Below, piece after piece: positions 7,821 to 14,875 of a DNA stretch of 15,047 nucleotides (its first letter is position 1; every line of letters begins with the position of its first letter). This stretch comes from JASSUD01 sp031963225. Lineage in GTDB: Bacteria > Pseudomonadota > Gammaproteobacteria > Burkholderiales > Burkholderiaceae. The stretch lies in contig JASSUD010000067.1 in assembly GCA_031963225.1 (NCBI GenBank), positions 1 to 15,047 of the forward strand, read 5' to 3'. Below the pieces are notes generated by a model. The model saw only the letters and a program-made list of their open reading frames with translations. It was not told the DNA's origin and searched no databases. The position numbers and the translations under genes are program-made.

Positions 7821-7858
7821 ACACAGCGGTTAATTGTGGAGCGCAATTAAATCTGTGT
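7821..7858. other. Imperfect palindrome between mltA and dsbD
   Basis: Nested inverted repeats: the outer stem is ACACAG (7821-7826) with CTGTGT (7853-7858), and the inner stem is TTAATTG (7830-7836) with CAATTAA (7844-7850), closing a 7-nt loop. It lies 26 bp beyond the mltA stop and about 110 bp before the dsbD start, both read leftward. It could end the mltA transcript, although read leftward it is followed only by a moderately T-rich stretch, or be an operator or mRNA hairpin ahead of dsbD. On the plus strand it is followed by a short T-run. Confidence 0.4.
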
Positions 7859-7883
7859 TTTTCTAGGCGATTGAGGGCATGCC

Positions 7884-9275
7884 CTAAGGCTTTGGAAGTA
7901 AAAGCCACATCCTTCCCTGTTGCCGCATACGGCCGGCTATGTCGCCTGCTTCATCGCCAAAACCCCAAAAATAATCGGCACGCACGCCACCACGAATCGC
8001 TGCGCCCACATCTTGGGCAAATACCAAGCGCCGTAGTGGTTCATCCGTTGCGGGGCGTGTGGTGGAGAGGAAAACGGGCGCCCCTAGTGGGATGGCGTTG
8101 GGATCCACTGCGATGGAGCGTTCTGGAGTCAATGGCACGCCAAGCGCGCCTATCGGACCAGGCAGGTTGGCCACTACACGTTCTTGACCTAATTCTGCGC
8201 TAGTTGCTACGGATGGGAGAGAGGGTGTAGGTGTTGTCACGTCTTTAAAAAATACAAAACGCGGATTGACAGCTAATAGCCCGTCTACGCGTTTTGGATG
8301 CGCGCGCGCCCATTTTCGCAAGCCTTGTATAGAGGTTTGCGATAGGGTGGCTTCGCCTCGATCTACTAACCAACGGCCAATAGATTGATAGGGTTGGCCA
8401 TTGGTGCCGTTATACCCCACACGCATGGTGCTGCCATCTTCCATCACAATACGGCCTGAGCCTTGTATTTGTAGAAAAAATGCTTCGATGGGATCATCGA
8501 CATATACCAGCTCTTCGCCCTGTAGCATCCCACTACGCAAAAGTTCCGCGCGCGCAGGTAATTTTTGCCCTACTGGGTAACGGCTAGGCCAGCGATAAAG
8601 AGCGTGGAGATAGGGTGCGCGCCGCGTACGTGAACCTCGTAGCACCGGCTCGTAATAACCCGTTACCAATCCGTATACATTGCCTTGCTCACCAGACAAC
8701 TGAAAAGGCAGGAAGTTCTGCTCAAAAAAAGCACGCACCCCAATTAGATTCTGCTCACCCCCTTGTTGGCTCAATGACTGCGCTCTGCTACAAACTTGCT
8801 GCCAGTTTAACAGGGGCGTTACATTGGCTTTGGATGGTTCTAATACGCGTTTGCAATTGACATATAAAACCTGCATTACCCCGCTCAAAGAATCTTCTTG
8901 CCAGCCTTCTACTTCTGACCAACTAACGGGTGTTAATCGATAGGGAGATCCCACTCTAGTCGGGAAGGCTTGGCCTGTAGAGGATTGCGCATTCGCATTT
9001 TGGTTGGATATGCTGGGTGATGCGCCGAAGTTTGTATTGGCAGGCAAACGTGAGGAAGGGGTTTGCGGCGATTGCGCACAAGAAGCTAAAAAGCTGATGC
9101 ACAGCCCTATACCTATATATTTAATGGCAGGCCCTTTATTTACCAAAATGGCTTTCAGAGCGCTCAATCCATGACGTAAATGGAGGCTCTTTTTATAAAG
9201 AAAATTTCTCTGTACAGCGGCAGCGCAGCTAGCAGATTTTTTAAGAAATCGTAGACGGGTTCTGAGAAAATACAT
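7884..9275 (-). CDS. mltA: Membrane-bound lytic murein transglycosylase A (MltA)
   Basis: Predicted outer-membrane lipoprotein that cleaves the MurNAc-GlcNAc bond in peptidoglycan with formation of a 1,6-anhydro product. In 463 residues it shows the MltA domain (GNVYGLVTGYYEPVLRGS, about 198-215, and QIQGSGRIVMEDG at 269-281). The C-terminal 3D domain has ERSIAVDPNAIPLG, FAQDVGAAIRG and VRADYFWGFGDEAG; Asp434 corresponds to the catalytic Asp of E. coli MltA. A hydrophobic stretch ends in the lipobox LASC with Cys66 as the likely lipidation site. The n-region before it is unusually long, about 50 residues. The ATG at 9275 is preceded by a good Shine-Dalgarno (AAGGA, about 5 nt spacing). An in-frame TTG at 9146 would give a normal-length lipoprotein signal but has only a weak site. 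In Burkholderia this gene neighbours apaG and rpe; rpe is present here but apaG is not between them. Confidence 0.93.
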   Translation of the reverse strand: MYFLRTRLRFLKKSASCAAAVQRNFLYKKSLHLRHGLSALKAILVNKGPAIKYIGIGLCISFLASCAQSPQTPSSRLPANTNFGASPSISNQNANAQSSTGQAFPTRVGSPYRLTPVSWSEVEGWQEDSLSGVMQVLYVNCKRVLEPSKANVTPLLNWQQVCSRAQSLSQQGGEQNLIGVRAFFEQNFLPFQLSGEQGNVYGLVTGYYEPVLRGSRTRRAPYLHALYRWPSRYPVGQKLPARAELLRSGMLQGEELVYVDDPIEAFFLQIQGSGRIVMEDGSTMRVGYNGTNGQPYQSIGRWLVDRGEATLSQTSIQGLRKWARAHPKRVDGLLAVNPRFVFFKDVTTPTPSLPSVATSAELGQERVVANLPGPIGALGVPLTPERSIAVDPNAIPLGAPVFLSTTRPATDEPLRRLVFAQDVGAAIRGGVRADYFWGFGDEAGDIAGRMRQQGRMWLLLPKP

Positions 9276-9399
9276 GCCTTCCTTAGGGAATTGGTAAGTT
9301 TGCGCTAAAAAATGTCTATTTTATCTGCTATAAAATCGTATAAGCCTATTTATAAACGACACAGAATCTGAAAAATTATGTTGGGTATCACTGTAAACC

Positions 9400-9422
9400 T
9401 AGGGCGTGTCCTCAATTGTCCC
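9400..9422. repeat. 23-bp repeat, copy 2 (between mltA and rpe)
   Basis: Second copy of the sequence TAGGGCGTGTCCTCAATTG found inside dsbD, differing only at the base before the final CCC. It lies in the divergent region upstream of rpe. Its TTGTCC could form part of an rpe promoter, with TATATT at 9441-9446 as a possible -10 at 19 bp spacing; this pairing is weak. Confidence 0.5.
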
Positions 9423-9483
9423 AAAGCCTAACAGGTACAATATATTTTTCTGACCCCTTCTCACTTATCTATTGGTTCTAATT

Positions 9484-10161
9484 ATGTCCTACACCATAGC
9501 TCCAAGCCTGCTCAGTGCCGACTTTTCTCGCTTAGGCGAGGAAGTGCGTAGTGTTATTGATGCCGGAGCAGACTGGCTGCATTTAGATGTGATGGATAAT
9601 CATTACGTACCCAATTTAACTTTCGGGCCCATGGTGTGCGCTTCGCTGCGCGAACACTCCAGTGTGCCTATGGATGTGCACTTAATGGTCAGACCTGCTG
9701 ACCGATTGATACCAGAATTTGCTAAGGCAGGCGCGCAGATCATCACCATTCACCCCGAAAGCTCCGACCATATAGATCGCACTCTGACACTGATACGTGA
9801 TCACGGCTGCCAAGCTGGGCTCGCATTTAACCCCGCAACCCCTCTACATTACCTAGAACATGTGATGGATCGTATAGATATGATCTTAATCATGTCGGTG
9901 AATCCGGGTTTTGGTGGTCAGACATTTATTCACTCTGCACTGAGCAAAGTACGCACAGCACGCGCACGTTTAGATGCCTATGCAGAAAAAACAGGCCGCA
10001 CTATCCGGTTACAAGTGGATGGAGGGGTACAGCCTAGCAATATTGCGCAAATCGCCGAAGCAGGAGCAGATACCTTTGTAGCAGGGTCTGCTATTTTTGG
10101 GCAACCTGATTATGCAGTAGCTATACAAGCATTACGCACATCGTTACAGCAAACTGTTTAA
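9484..10161 (+). CDS. rpe: Ribulose-phosphate 3-epimerase
   Basis: Interconverts ribulose 5-phosphate and xylulose 5-phosphate in the pentose phosphate pathway. The 225-residue TIM-barrel protein is the usual length. IAPSLLSADF opens the first strand. The expected metal ligands are visible: His33 and Asp35 (HLDVMDNHYVPN), His66 (MDVHLMVRP) and Asp179 (QVDGGV). Asp35 and Asp179 are also the acid/base pair in the family. The phosphate-binding loop is SVNPGFGGQ (138-146), and the C-terminal VAGSAIFG is conserved. The ATG at 9484 gives MSYTIAPSLLS, matching relatives; an in-frame TTG at 9472 adds only four residues. No clear Shine-Dalgarno is present. A REP pair starts 6 bp after the stop codon. 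In Burkholderia gph lies between rpe and trpE, but here only the REP pair separates them. Confidence 0.96.
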   Translation: MSYTIAPSLLSADFSRLGEEVRSVIDAGADWLHLDVMDNHYVPNLTFGPMVCASLREHSSVPMDVHLMVRPADRLIPEFAKAGAQIITIHPESSDHIDRTLTLIRDHGCQAGLAFNPATPLHYLEHVMDRIDMILIMSVNPGFGGQTFIHSALSKVRTARARLDAYAEKTGRTIRLQVDGGVQPSNIAQIAEAGADTFVAGSAIFGQPDYAVAIQALRTSLQQTV

Positions 10162-10167
10162 TTTGAT

Positions 10168-10302
10168 GTAGGTTGGTGGTGAGGCACGAACCCCAACATG
10201 CCTACCATCGACTTTTAATCTTTGCTTTTAGACAACCTATAAGCAGGTCTTCAAGAGCACCGTGGCGCGCATGTTGGGGAACGTTGCTCACCACCAACCT
10301 AC
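10168..10302. repeat. REPIN-like inverted pair between rpe and trpE
   Basis: The left unit, 10168-10200, has GTAG at its left end and the class B loop gaggcacga. The right unit, 10270-10302, has GTAG at its right end and a different loop (gagcaacgt), but keeps the GTTGG/CCAAC stem. The pair is 135 bp end to end with GTAG on both outer edges. Inner flanks match other copies: the class B flank ATTAAAAGTC (reverse strand) and the class A flank GGTCTTCAAG before GTGGCGCGC. The right unit carries the in-frame GTG 10262 region and ATG 10271 ahead of trpE. Confidence 0.8.
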
Positions 10303-10336
10303 ATTTCTTTCCACCTCTTTTCATTGCGTTTTTCCA

Positions 10337-11875
10337 TTGATCTCCGAGCTCGAATTTCAAGCGTTAACTGACGCGGGATACAACCGTATTCCTCTTGTGC
10401 ATCGCACATTGGCGGATCTCGACACACCTTTGTCGCTGTATCTCAAACTCACGCAAAATCAACAGCAAAGCCAGGCTCCATCGGGTTCTGCGTCTAATAC
10501 ACGCCCAGAGGCCTACTCCTTTTTACTGGAGTCGGTCGTTCAAGGGGATCGCGTTGGCCGATATTCCTTTATTGGCTTACCTGCACAAACGCGCTTACGA
10601 GCAAGTGGTCAGCACTGCGAGGTATGGAATGGAGAAGACTGCATTGAAACGCATGAAGGGGATGCGCTGGAATTTATCGAAGGTTTTCAAAAGCGCTTTA
10701 CCGTTGCTCCTTGCAAAGGCTTGCCTCGCTTTTGCGGTGGCTTAGCCGGGTATTTTGGCTACGACGCAGTGCGGTGTATCGAGAAGAAAAAGCTCACCCA
10801 TACCCCTCCTGATCCATTGGGGTTGCCTGATATTCAGCTGCTATTAACAGAAGAAGTCGCTGTTATCGATAACTTATCAGGCATGCTGTATTTAATCGTG
10901 TATGCCGATCCCTCTAAGCCCAATGCCTATGCGCAAGCACAAGCAAGGCTGGCCACTTTACATGCGCGGCTAAACGCACCGGTACAAAGACCCGACGCCC
11001 CCTTAAAAACCACTACTCCTGCGCAGATACAACGCGAATTTCCGAAGGCTGCTTATTTAGAAGCGGTTGCACAAGCAAAAGAAGCGATTGCGGCAGGGGA
11101 GCTGATGCAGGTGCAAATCAGCCAGCGGTTGGTCAAACCTTACCCTTATGCCCCGCTTTCACTTTACCGTGCGCTGCGCTCGATCAATCCGTCGCCTTAT
11201 ATGTATTTTTATGATTTTGGCGATGTGCAGGTGGTGGGTGCTTCTCCAGAAATATTGGTCAGGCAAGAAGCGCGTGGTGACGAGAGCATAGTGACTATCC
11301 GTCCGCTAGCAGGGACCCGCAAGCGCGGCGCCACACCAGAGCAAGATGCAGAGCTAGCAGCTAAGTTATTGAGCGACCCGAAAGAGCGCGCTGAGCATGT
11401 AATGCTTATCGACCTCGCACGCAATGATATTGGCCGCATTGCGCAAACTGGCACGGTCCAAGTCGCAGATATGATGGCGATTGAGAAATATTCTCACGTA
11501 CAGCACATTGTTAGTGCAGTGGAAGGGGTTTTAAAGCCCGACCTGAGTCATTTGGATATTTTGCGTGCAGTCTTTCCTGCAGGCACCTTATCAGGCGCTC
11601 CTAAAGTTCGCGCAATGGAGCTTATTGATGCGCTTGAACCTGTGAAGCGTGGTTTGTATGGGGGAGCTGTAGGGTATTTGTCTTTTTCAGGCGAAATGGA
11701 TTTAGCAATTGCTATTCGAACTGGGCTGATTTTTAAAGGTAATCTTTACGTTCAGGCGGCCGCAGGCATTGTGGCAGATTCAAATCCTGAGGCGGAATGG
11801 GAGGAGACGGAAGCCAAAGCACGCGCGCTATTACAAGCAGCAGCAGAGGTAGAAAACGGCGTAGGTTGGTGGTGA
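10337..11875 (+). CDS. trpE: Anthranilate synthase component I (TrpE)
   Basis: Predicted to make anthranilate from chorismate, with ammonia from TrpG, the first step of tryptophan synthesis. From TTG 10337 the protein has 512 residues and starts MISELEFQAL, matching the N-terminus of Burkholderia TrpE. The tryptophan feedback motif LLES-x10-S is intact (residues 63-77), so feedback inhibition is expected. The chorismate-binding domain shows QISQRL, VVGASPEILVR, TIRPLAGTRKRG, ERAEHVMLIDLARNDIGR, HIVSAVEG, TLSGAPKVRAMELI and GGAVGYLSFSGEMDLAIAIRT. In-frame upstream starts exist at GTG 10262 and ATG 10271, but the added residues are translated REP sequence and its flank; none of the three starts has a good ribosome-binding site. 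The last codons and the stop (GVGWW then TGA) lie in another REP copy. Downstream, where trpG would be expected, is a WD40 protein gene. Confidence 0.92.
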   Translation: MISELEFQALTDAGYNRIPLVHRTLADLDTPLSLYLKLTQNQQQSQAPSGSASNTRPEAYSFLLESVVQGDRVGRYSFIGLPAQTRLRASGQHCEVWNGEDCIETHEGDALEFIEGFQKRFTVAPCKGLPRFCGGLAGYFGYDAVRCIEKKKLTHTPPDPLGLPDIQLLLTEEVAVIDNLSGMLYLIVYADPSKPNAYAQAQARLATLHARLNAPVQRPDAPLKTTTPAQIQREFPKAAYLEAVAQAKEAIAAGELMQVQISQRLVKPYPYAPLSLYRALRSINPSPYMYFYDFGDVQVVGASPEILVRQEARGDESIVTIRPLAGTRKRGATPEQDAELAAKLLSDPKERAEHVMLIDLARNDIGRIAQTGTVQVADMMAIEKYSHVQHIVSAVEGVLKPDLSHLDILRAVFPAGTLSGAPKVRAMELIDALEPVKRGLYGGAVGYLSFSGEMDLAIAIRTGLIFKGNLYVQAAAGIVADSNPEAEWEETEAKARALLQAAAEVENGVGWW

Positions 11876-11993
11876 CGAAGGAACCCCAACATGCAGGCCA
11901 CGGTGTCTTTAATGACCAGCTTAGAATCTCTCAAAAGTAAATATTAAAAGTCGGTGGCGCGCATGTTGGGGTTCGTGCCTCACCCCAACCTAC
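11861..11993. repeat. REPIN-like inverted pair at the end of trpE
   Basis: The left unit, 11861-11893, is class A with GTAG at its left end. The right unit, 11962-11993, is class B with GTAG at its right end. The right unit lacks the bulged base and folds into a perfect 8-bp stem, GTTGGGGT with ACCCCAAC, around loop gaggcacga, the most canonical copy in the window. The element is 133 bp, and its interior closely resembles the one at 14876. Its first 15 bp are the last codons and stop of trpE. Confidence 0.85.
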
Positions 11994-12067
11994 CGAAATG
12001 CATAGGTAAAAGGGTTCTAAATTCGTATTTTGTCTGGTAAATCCGATCTCATTCAAAAAGGATATGC

Positions 12068-14842
12068 ATGCTAAACCCTATTTCAAGCTCTACTACGGCA
12101 CCCTGTCTGGCAGTGCAACCATCTCCAAAAGCCTCATTCGTTTCGTTGCCCGTCGAAGTTCGAGAAGAAATAGAAAATCATCTGCAAGTATGGGAGCGGC
12201 AGAATCTATTTAAAGCATTAACTACGGTGACTCATCATGGTGAGCCGGTGGATTCCCCTGCTTTAAAGTTACACTTGCTGCAGCAAAGGATTGCGGCTAA
12301 ATATCATCAGAGTTTGGCGAGTTCGGACGAGAGCTTGCGCACCTTTGCATTGAATCAATTGCAAAAACTAGGGGAACAAGGGCAACTCGATAAAGTGGTC
12401 GAGAAGCGTGCACTTTTTGGACTATTGAGTCTGGTAGGTGAGCAAACAATATTTGGCTATTTAAGAGAAAAAATCGAACAAGAGCCGGCGTTAAAGGAAA
12501 CGCTACTGAACTGGGTCGAACGCTCAAAGACAGAAGACGTGCAGCCGATGGCAGCCAATGCGATGACCGTGTTAGTCAAAAGTGGGGTTCAGTTTAAAGA
12601 AGCGGATTTAAGGGGAATCCGTGTACCTGGTGCGGATCTGAGTTTTGGGGTCTTTGATTCAGCGCAGTTGCAAGGAGCGGATTTAAGCCACACCCATCTT
12701 CGGGCTAGCTGGCTGCGTCGGGCAAATTTAAGCAATGCGCAGATGAACGGGGTGCAGTTTGGCGAATGGCCTTATCTCCAAGAAGAAGCTGTGGTGTATC
12801 CCTGTGCGTATTCACCGGATGGAAGAAACTGTGCGATAGGTAATATAAAAGGCCGGATCAGCGTGTATGACACATCAAGCTGGACCAAAATCCACACCTT
12901 AGCAAGACATACCAAAACGGTTATTAGCTTGGTGTATTCGCCGAGCGGAGAGCAACTCGCCTCGGGCGGTGCTGACAATATGGTGTGTCTGTGGGATGCG
13001 AAAAGCGGTGTCCTCATACACACATTAAAAGGACATACCCGAAATAGCATCCTGTATTCGTCGAAAGGTGCACAACTCGCGTATTCGCCGAACGGTGCGC
13101 AACTTGCCTCAAGCAGTAATGACAAGACAGTGGTGCGCATTTGGGACACGCACAGCGGTGCGCTCGTGCACACCTTAGAAGGACATACAGATTATGTCGG
13201 GAGCGTGGCGTATTCGCCCAGTGGCGCCCAGATCGCCTCTGGCAGTGAGGACAAGACGGTGCGGCTGTGGGACGCGCACAGCGGCACCCTCTTGCATACC
13301 TTACATGGACATACCGGCACTGTTTTGAGCGTGGCGTATGCGCCAAGTGGCACCCAGATCGCTTCGGCGGGCAGTTGGGACAAGACGGTACGGCTATGGG
13401 ACGCGGCAAGCGGTGCGCTGCTCTACACATTACAAGGACATACCGGCTGGGTTACTAGCGTGGCGTATGCGCCGAATGGGGAGCAGATCGCTTCGGGCAG
13501 TTGGGACAAGACGGTGCGCCTGTGGGACGTGGCAAGCGGTGCGCCCAGGCACACCTTAGAAGGACAGATCAGAGGTGTTAATAGCGTGGCGTATTTGCCC
13601 AGCGGCACCCAGATCGCCTCCGGCGGTTTTGACCATACAGTGCGGTTGTGGGACACGGTAAGCAGTGCGTCTGCGTACACCTTAGAAGGACATATCGACG
13701 ATGTTACTAGCGTGGCGTATTCGCCGAGTGGGGAGCAGATTGCCTCCGGCAGTGAGGACAATACGGTGCGACTGTGGGATGCGCACAGCGGCACGCTCAA
13801 GCACACCTTAAAAGGACATACCGACTGGGTTAACAGCGTGGTGTATTCGCCGAGCGGGTTGCAAATTGCCTCTTGCAGTAGGGACAAGAAAATACTGCTG
13901 TGGGACGCGGCAAGCGGTGCGCCCGGGCACACCTTAGTCGGGCATACCGGCGATGTTACTAGCGTGGCGTATTCGCCGAGTGGGGAGCAGATTGCCTCTG
14001 GCAGTGACGACAAGACGGTGCGGTTGTGGGACGTGCACAGCGGAGCCCTTGGCCACATCTTAGAAGGGCATACCGACAAAGTTACTAGCGTGGTGTATTC
14101 GCCGAGCAGCTTGCAAATTGCCTCCAGCAGTAGGGATAACACAGTGCGGCTGTGGGACGCGGCAAGCGGTGCGCTGCGCTACACTTTACAAGGATATGTC
14201 GGCTGGCTTACTAGCGTGGCGTATTCGCCGAACGGGTTGCAAATTGCCTTTGGCAGTATGGACAATACAATAATACTGTGGGACGCGGCAAGCGGTGCGG
14301 TGCGCTCCACTTTACGAGGACACGCCTGGCTAGTTACTAGCATAGCGTATTCGCCAAGTGGTGAGCAGATTGCCTCCGGCAGCCAGGACAAGACAGTGCG
14401 GCTGTGGGACGCAGCAAGCGGTGCGCACACGCACACCTTAGCAGGACATGCCGACAGGGTTACTAGCGTGGCGTATTCGCCGAGTGGCGCCCAGATCGCC
14501 TCCCGCAGTGAGGACAAGACAGTGCGGCTATGGGACGCGCAGAGCGGGCAGTGTTTAGCGGTGCTGCAAGATTTTGGGGGAGTGGTCAATAGTATCGCCT
14601 GGAAAACGACCCTCGACGGTACCTATTTAGTGACCGGCTGTGACGATAAATCAGTCCGTGTTTGGCAGCTCATTGAAAACGAAGGCCAAGTTCGGATGCG
14701 CCTGCATTGGAGTTCGACATATGATAGGTTGGCCGTCGCCGAGATGATTATTCAAGGTGTGCAAGGCTTAAGCCAGGTCAATCAGAAGCTCCTAAAGCAG
14801 CGTGGCGCGCATGAAGGAATTGTATTGCCAAATTTAGCCTGA
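12068..14842 (+). CDS. F-box-like / pentapeptide / WD40 repeat protein
   Basis: A 924-residue protein of unknown role whose architecture points to protein-protein interaction. The start is supported by AAGGA five nt before the ATG. Residues 24-52 (F..LP.E....I...L) resemble the first half of an F-box. Residues 60-170 look helical. Residues 175-231 form about ten pentapeptide repeats (EADLRG, GADLSF, GADLSH, RANLSN). From residue 241 to about 880 there are about 15 WD40 blades of 42 residues, most of the form SVAYSPSGEQIASGS-DKTVRLWD-SG-HTL-GHT, enough for two beta-propellers. The first and last blades are the most diverged, as expected for true ends. Blade 3 carries a 9-residue internal duplication. 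No signal peptide or membrane span is present. F-box plus WD40 recalls eukaryotic substrate receptors of SCF ubiquitin ligases, but the F-box call rests on a short motif. It occupies the place where trpG would follow trpE. Confidence 0.9.
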   Translation: MLNPISSSTTAPCLAVQPSPKASFVSLPVEVREEIENHLQVWERQNLFKALTTVTHHGEPVDSPALKLHLLQQRIAAKYHQSLASSDESLRTFALNQLQKLGEQGQLDKVVEKRALFGLLSLVGEQTIFGYLREKIEQEPALKETLLNWVERSKTEDVQPMAANAMTVLVKSGVQFKEADLRGIRVPGADLSFGVFDSAQLQGADLSHTHLRASWLRRANLSNAQMNGVQFGEWPYLQEEAVVYPCAYSPDGRNCAIGNIKGRISVYDTSSWTKIHTLARHTKTVISLVYSPSGEQLASGGADNMVCLWDAKSGVLIHTLKGHTRNSILYSSKGAQLAYSPNGAQLASSSNDKTVVRIWDTHSGALVHTLEGHTDYVGSVAYSPSGAQIASGSEDKTVRLWDAHSGTLLHTLHGHTGTVLSVAYAPSGTQIASAGSWDKTVRLWDAASGALLYTLQGHTGWVTSVAYAPNGEQIASGSWDKTVRLWDVASGAPRHTLEGQIRGVNSVAYLPSGTQIASGGFDHTVRLWDTVSSASAYTLEGHIDDVTSVAYSPSGEQIASGSEDNTVRLWDAHSGTLKHTLKGHTDWVNSVVYSPSGLQIASCSRDKKILLWDAASGAPGHTLVGHTGDVTSVAYSPSGEQIASGSDDKTVRLWDVHSGALGHILEGHTDKVTSVVYSPSSLQIASSSRDNTVRLWDAASGALRYTLQGYVGWLTSVAYSPNGLQIAFGSMDNTIILWDAASGAVRSTLRGHAWLVTSIAYSPSGEQIASGSQDKTVRLWDAASGAHTHTLAGHADRVTSVAYSPSGAQIASRSEDKTVRLWDAQSGQCLAVLQDFGGVVNSIAWKTTLDGTYLVTGCDDKSVRVWQLIENEGQVRMRLHWSSTYDRLAVAEMIIQGVQGLSQVNQKLLKQRGAHEGIVLPNLA
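12788..14710 (+). repeat. About 15 tandem 126-bp coding repeats (WD40 blades)
   Basis: The basic unit is 126 bp and encodes 42 residues. Many units share near-identical DNA such as AGCGTGGCGTATTCGCC and GTGCGGCTGTGGGACGC. The similarity is high at synonymous positions too, which suggests recent amplification or gene conversion between blades. Units 3 and 5 are longer than 126 bp because of small in-frame insertions. Confidence 0.9.
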
Positions 14843-14875
14843 GAGTCCATCAACCACAAAAAAAGGCAACGAACG

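Noticed and set aside
10168..10200. REP hairpin read as the rho-independent terminator of rpe
   Set aside because: The stem is followed by no T-run, and the same sequence occurs in coding positions elsewhere, so repeat identity explains it better.
11752..11934. Short reverse frame reading through the class A repeat (KLVIKDTVACMLGFLRHHQPT)
   Set aside because: Class A units can be read as a peptide like this, but the frame overlaps trpE antisense and recurs wherever the repeat occurs. It is repeat sequence, not a gene.
13423..14142. Long reverse-strand frame of 239 codons opposite the WD40 array
   Set aside because: It is open only because the 126-bp units repeat the same antisense codons. 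The plus strand encodes clear WD40 blades, and the reverse product has no recognisable family.
12788..14710. Regular repeats that might suggest a CRISPR array
   Set aside because: The period is 126 bp in a continuous open frame with WD40 motifs; there are no short identical repeats separated by unrelated spacers.
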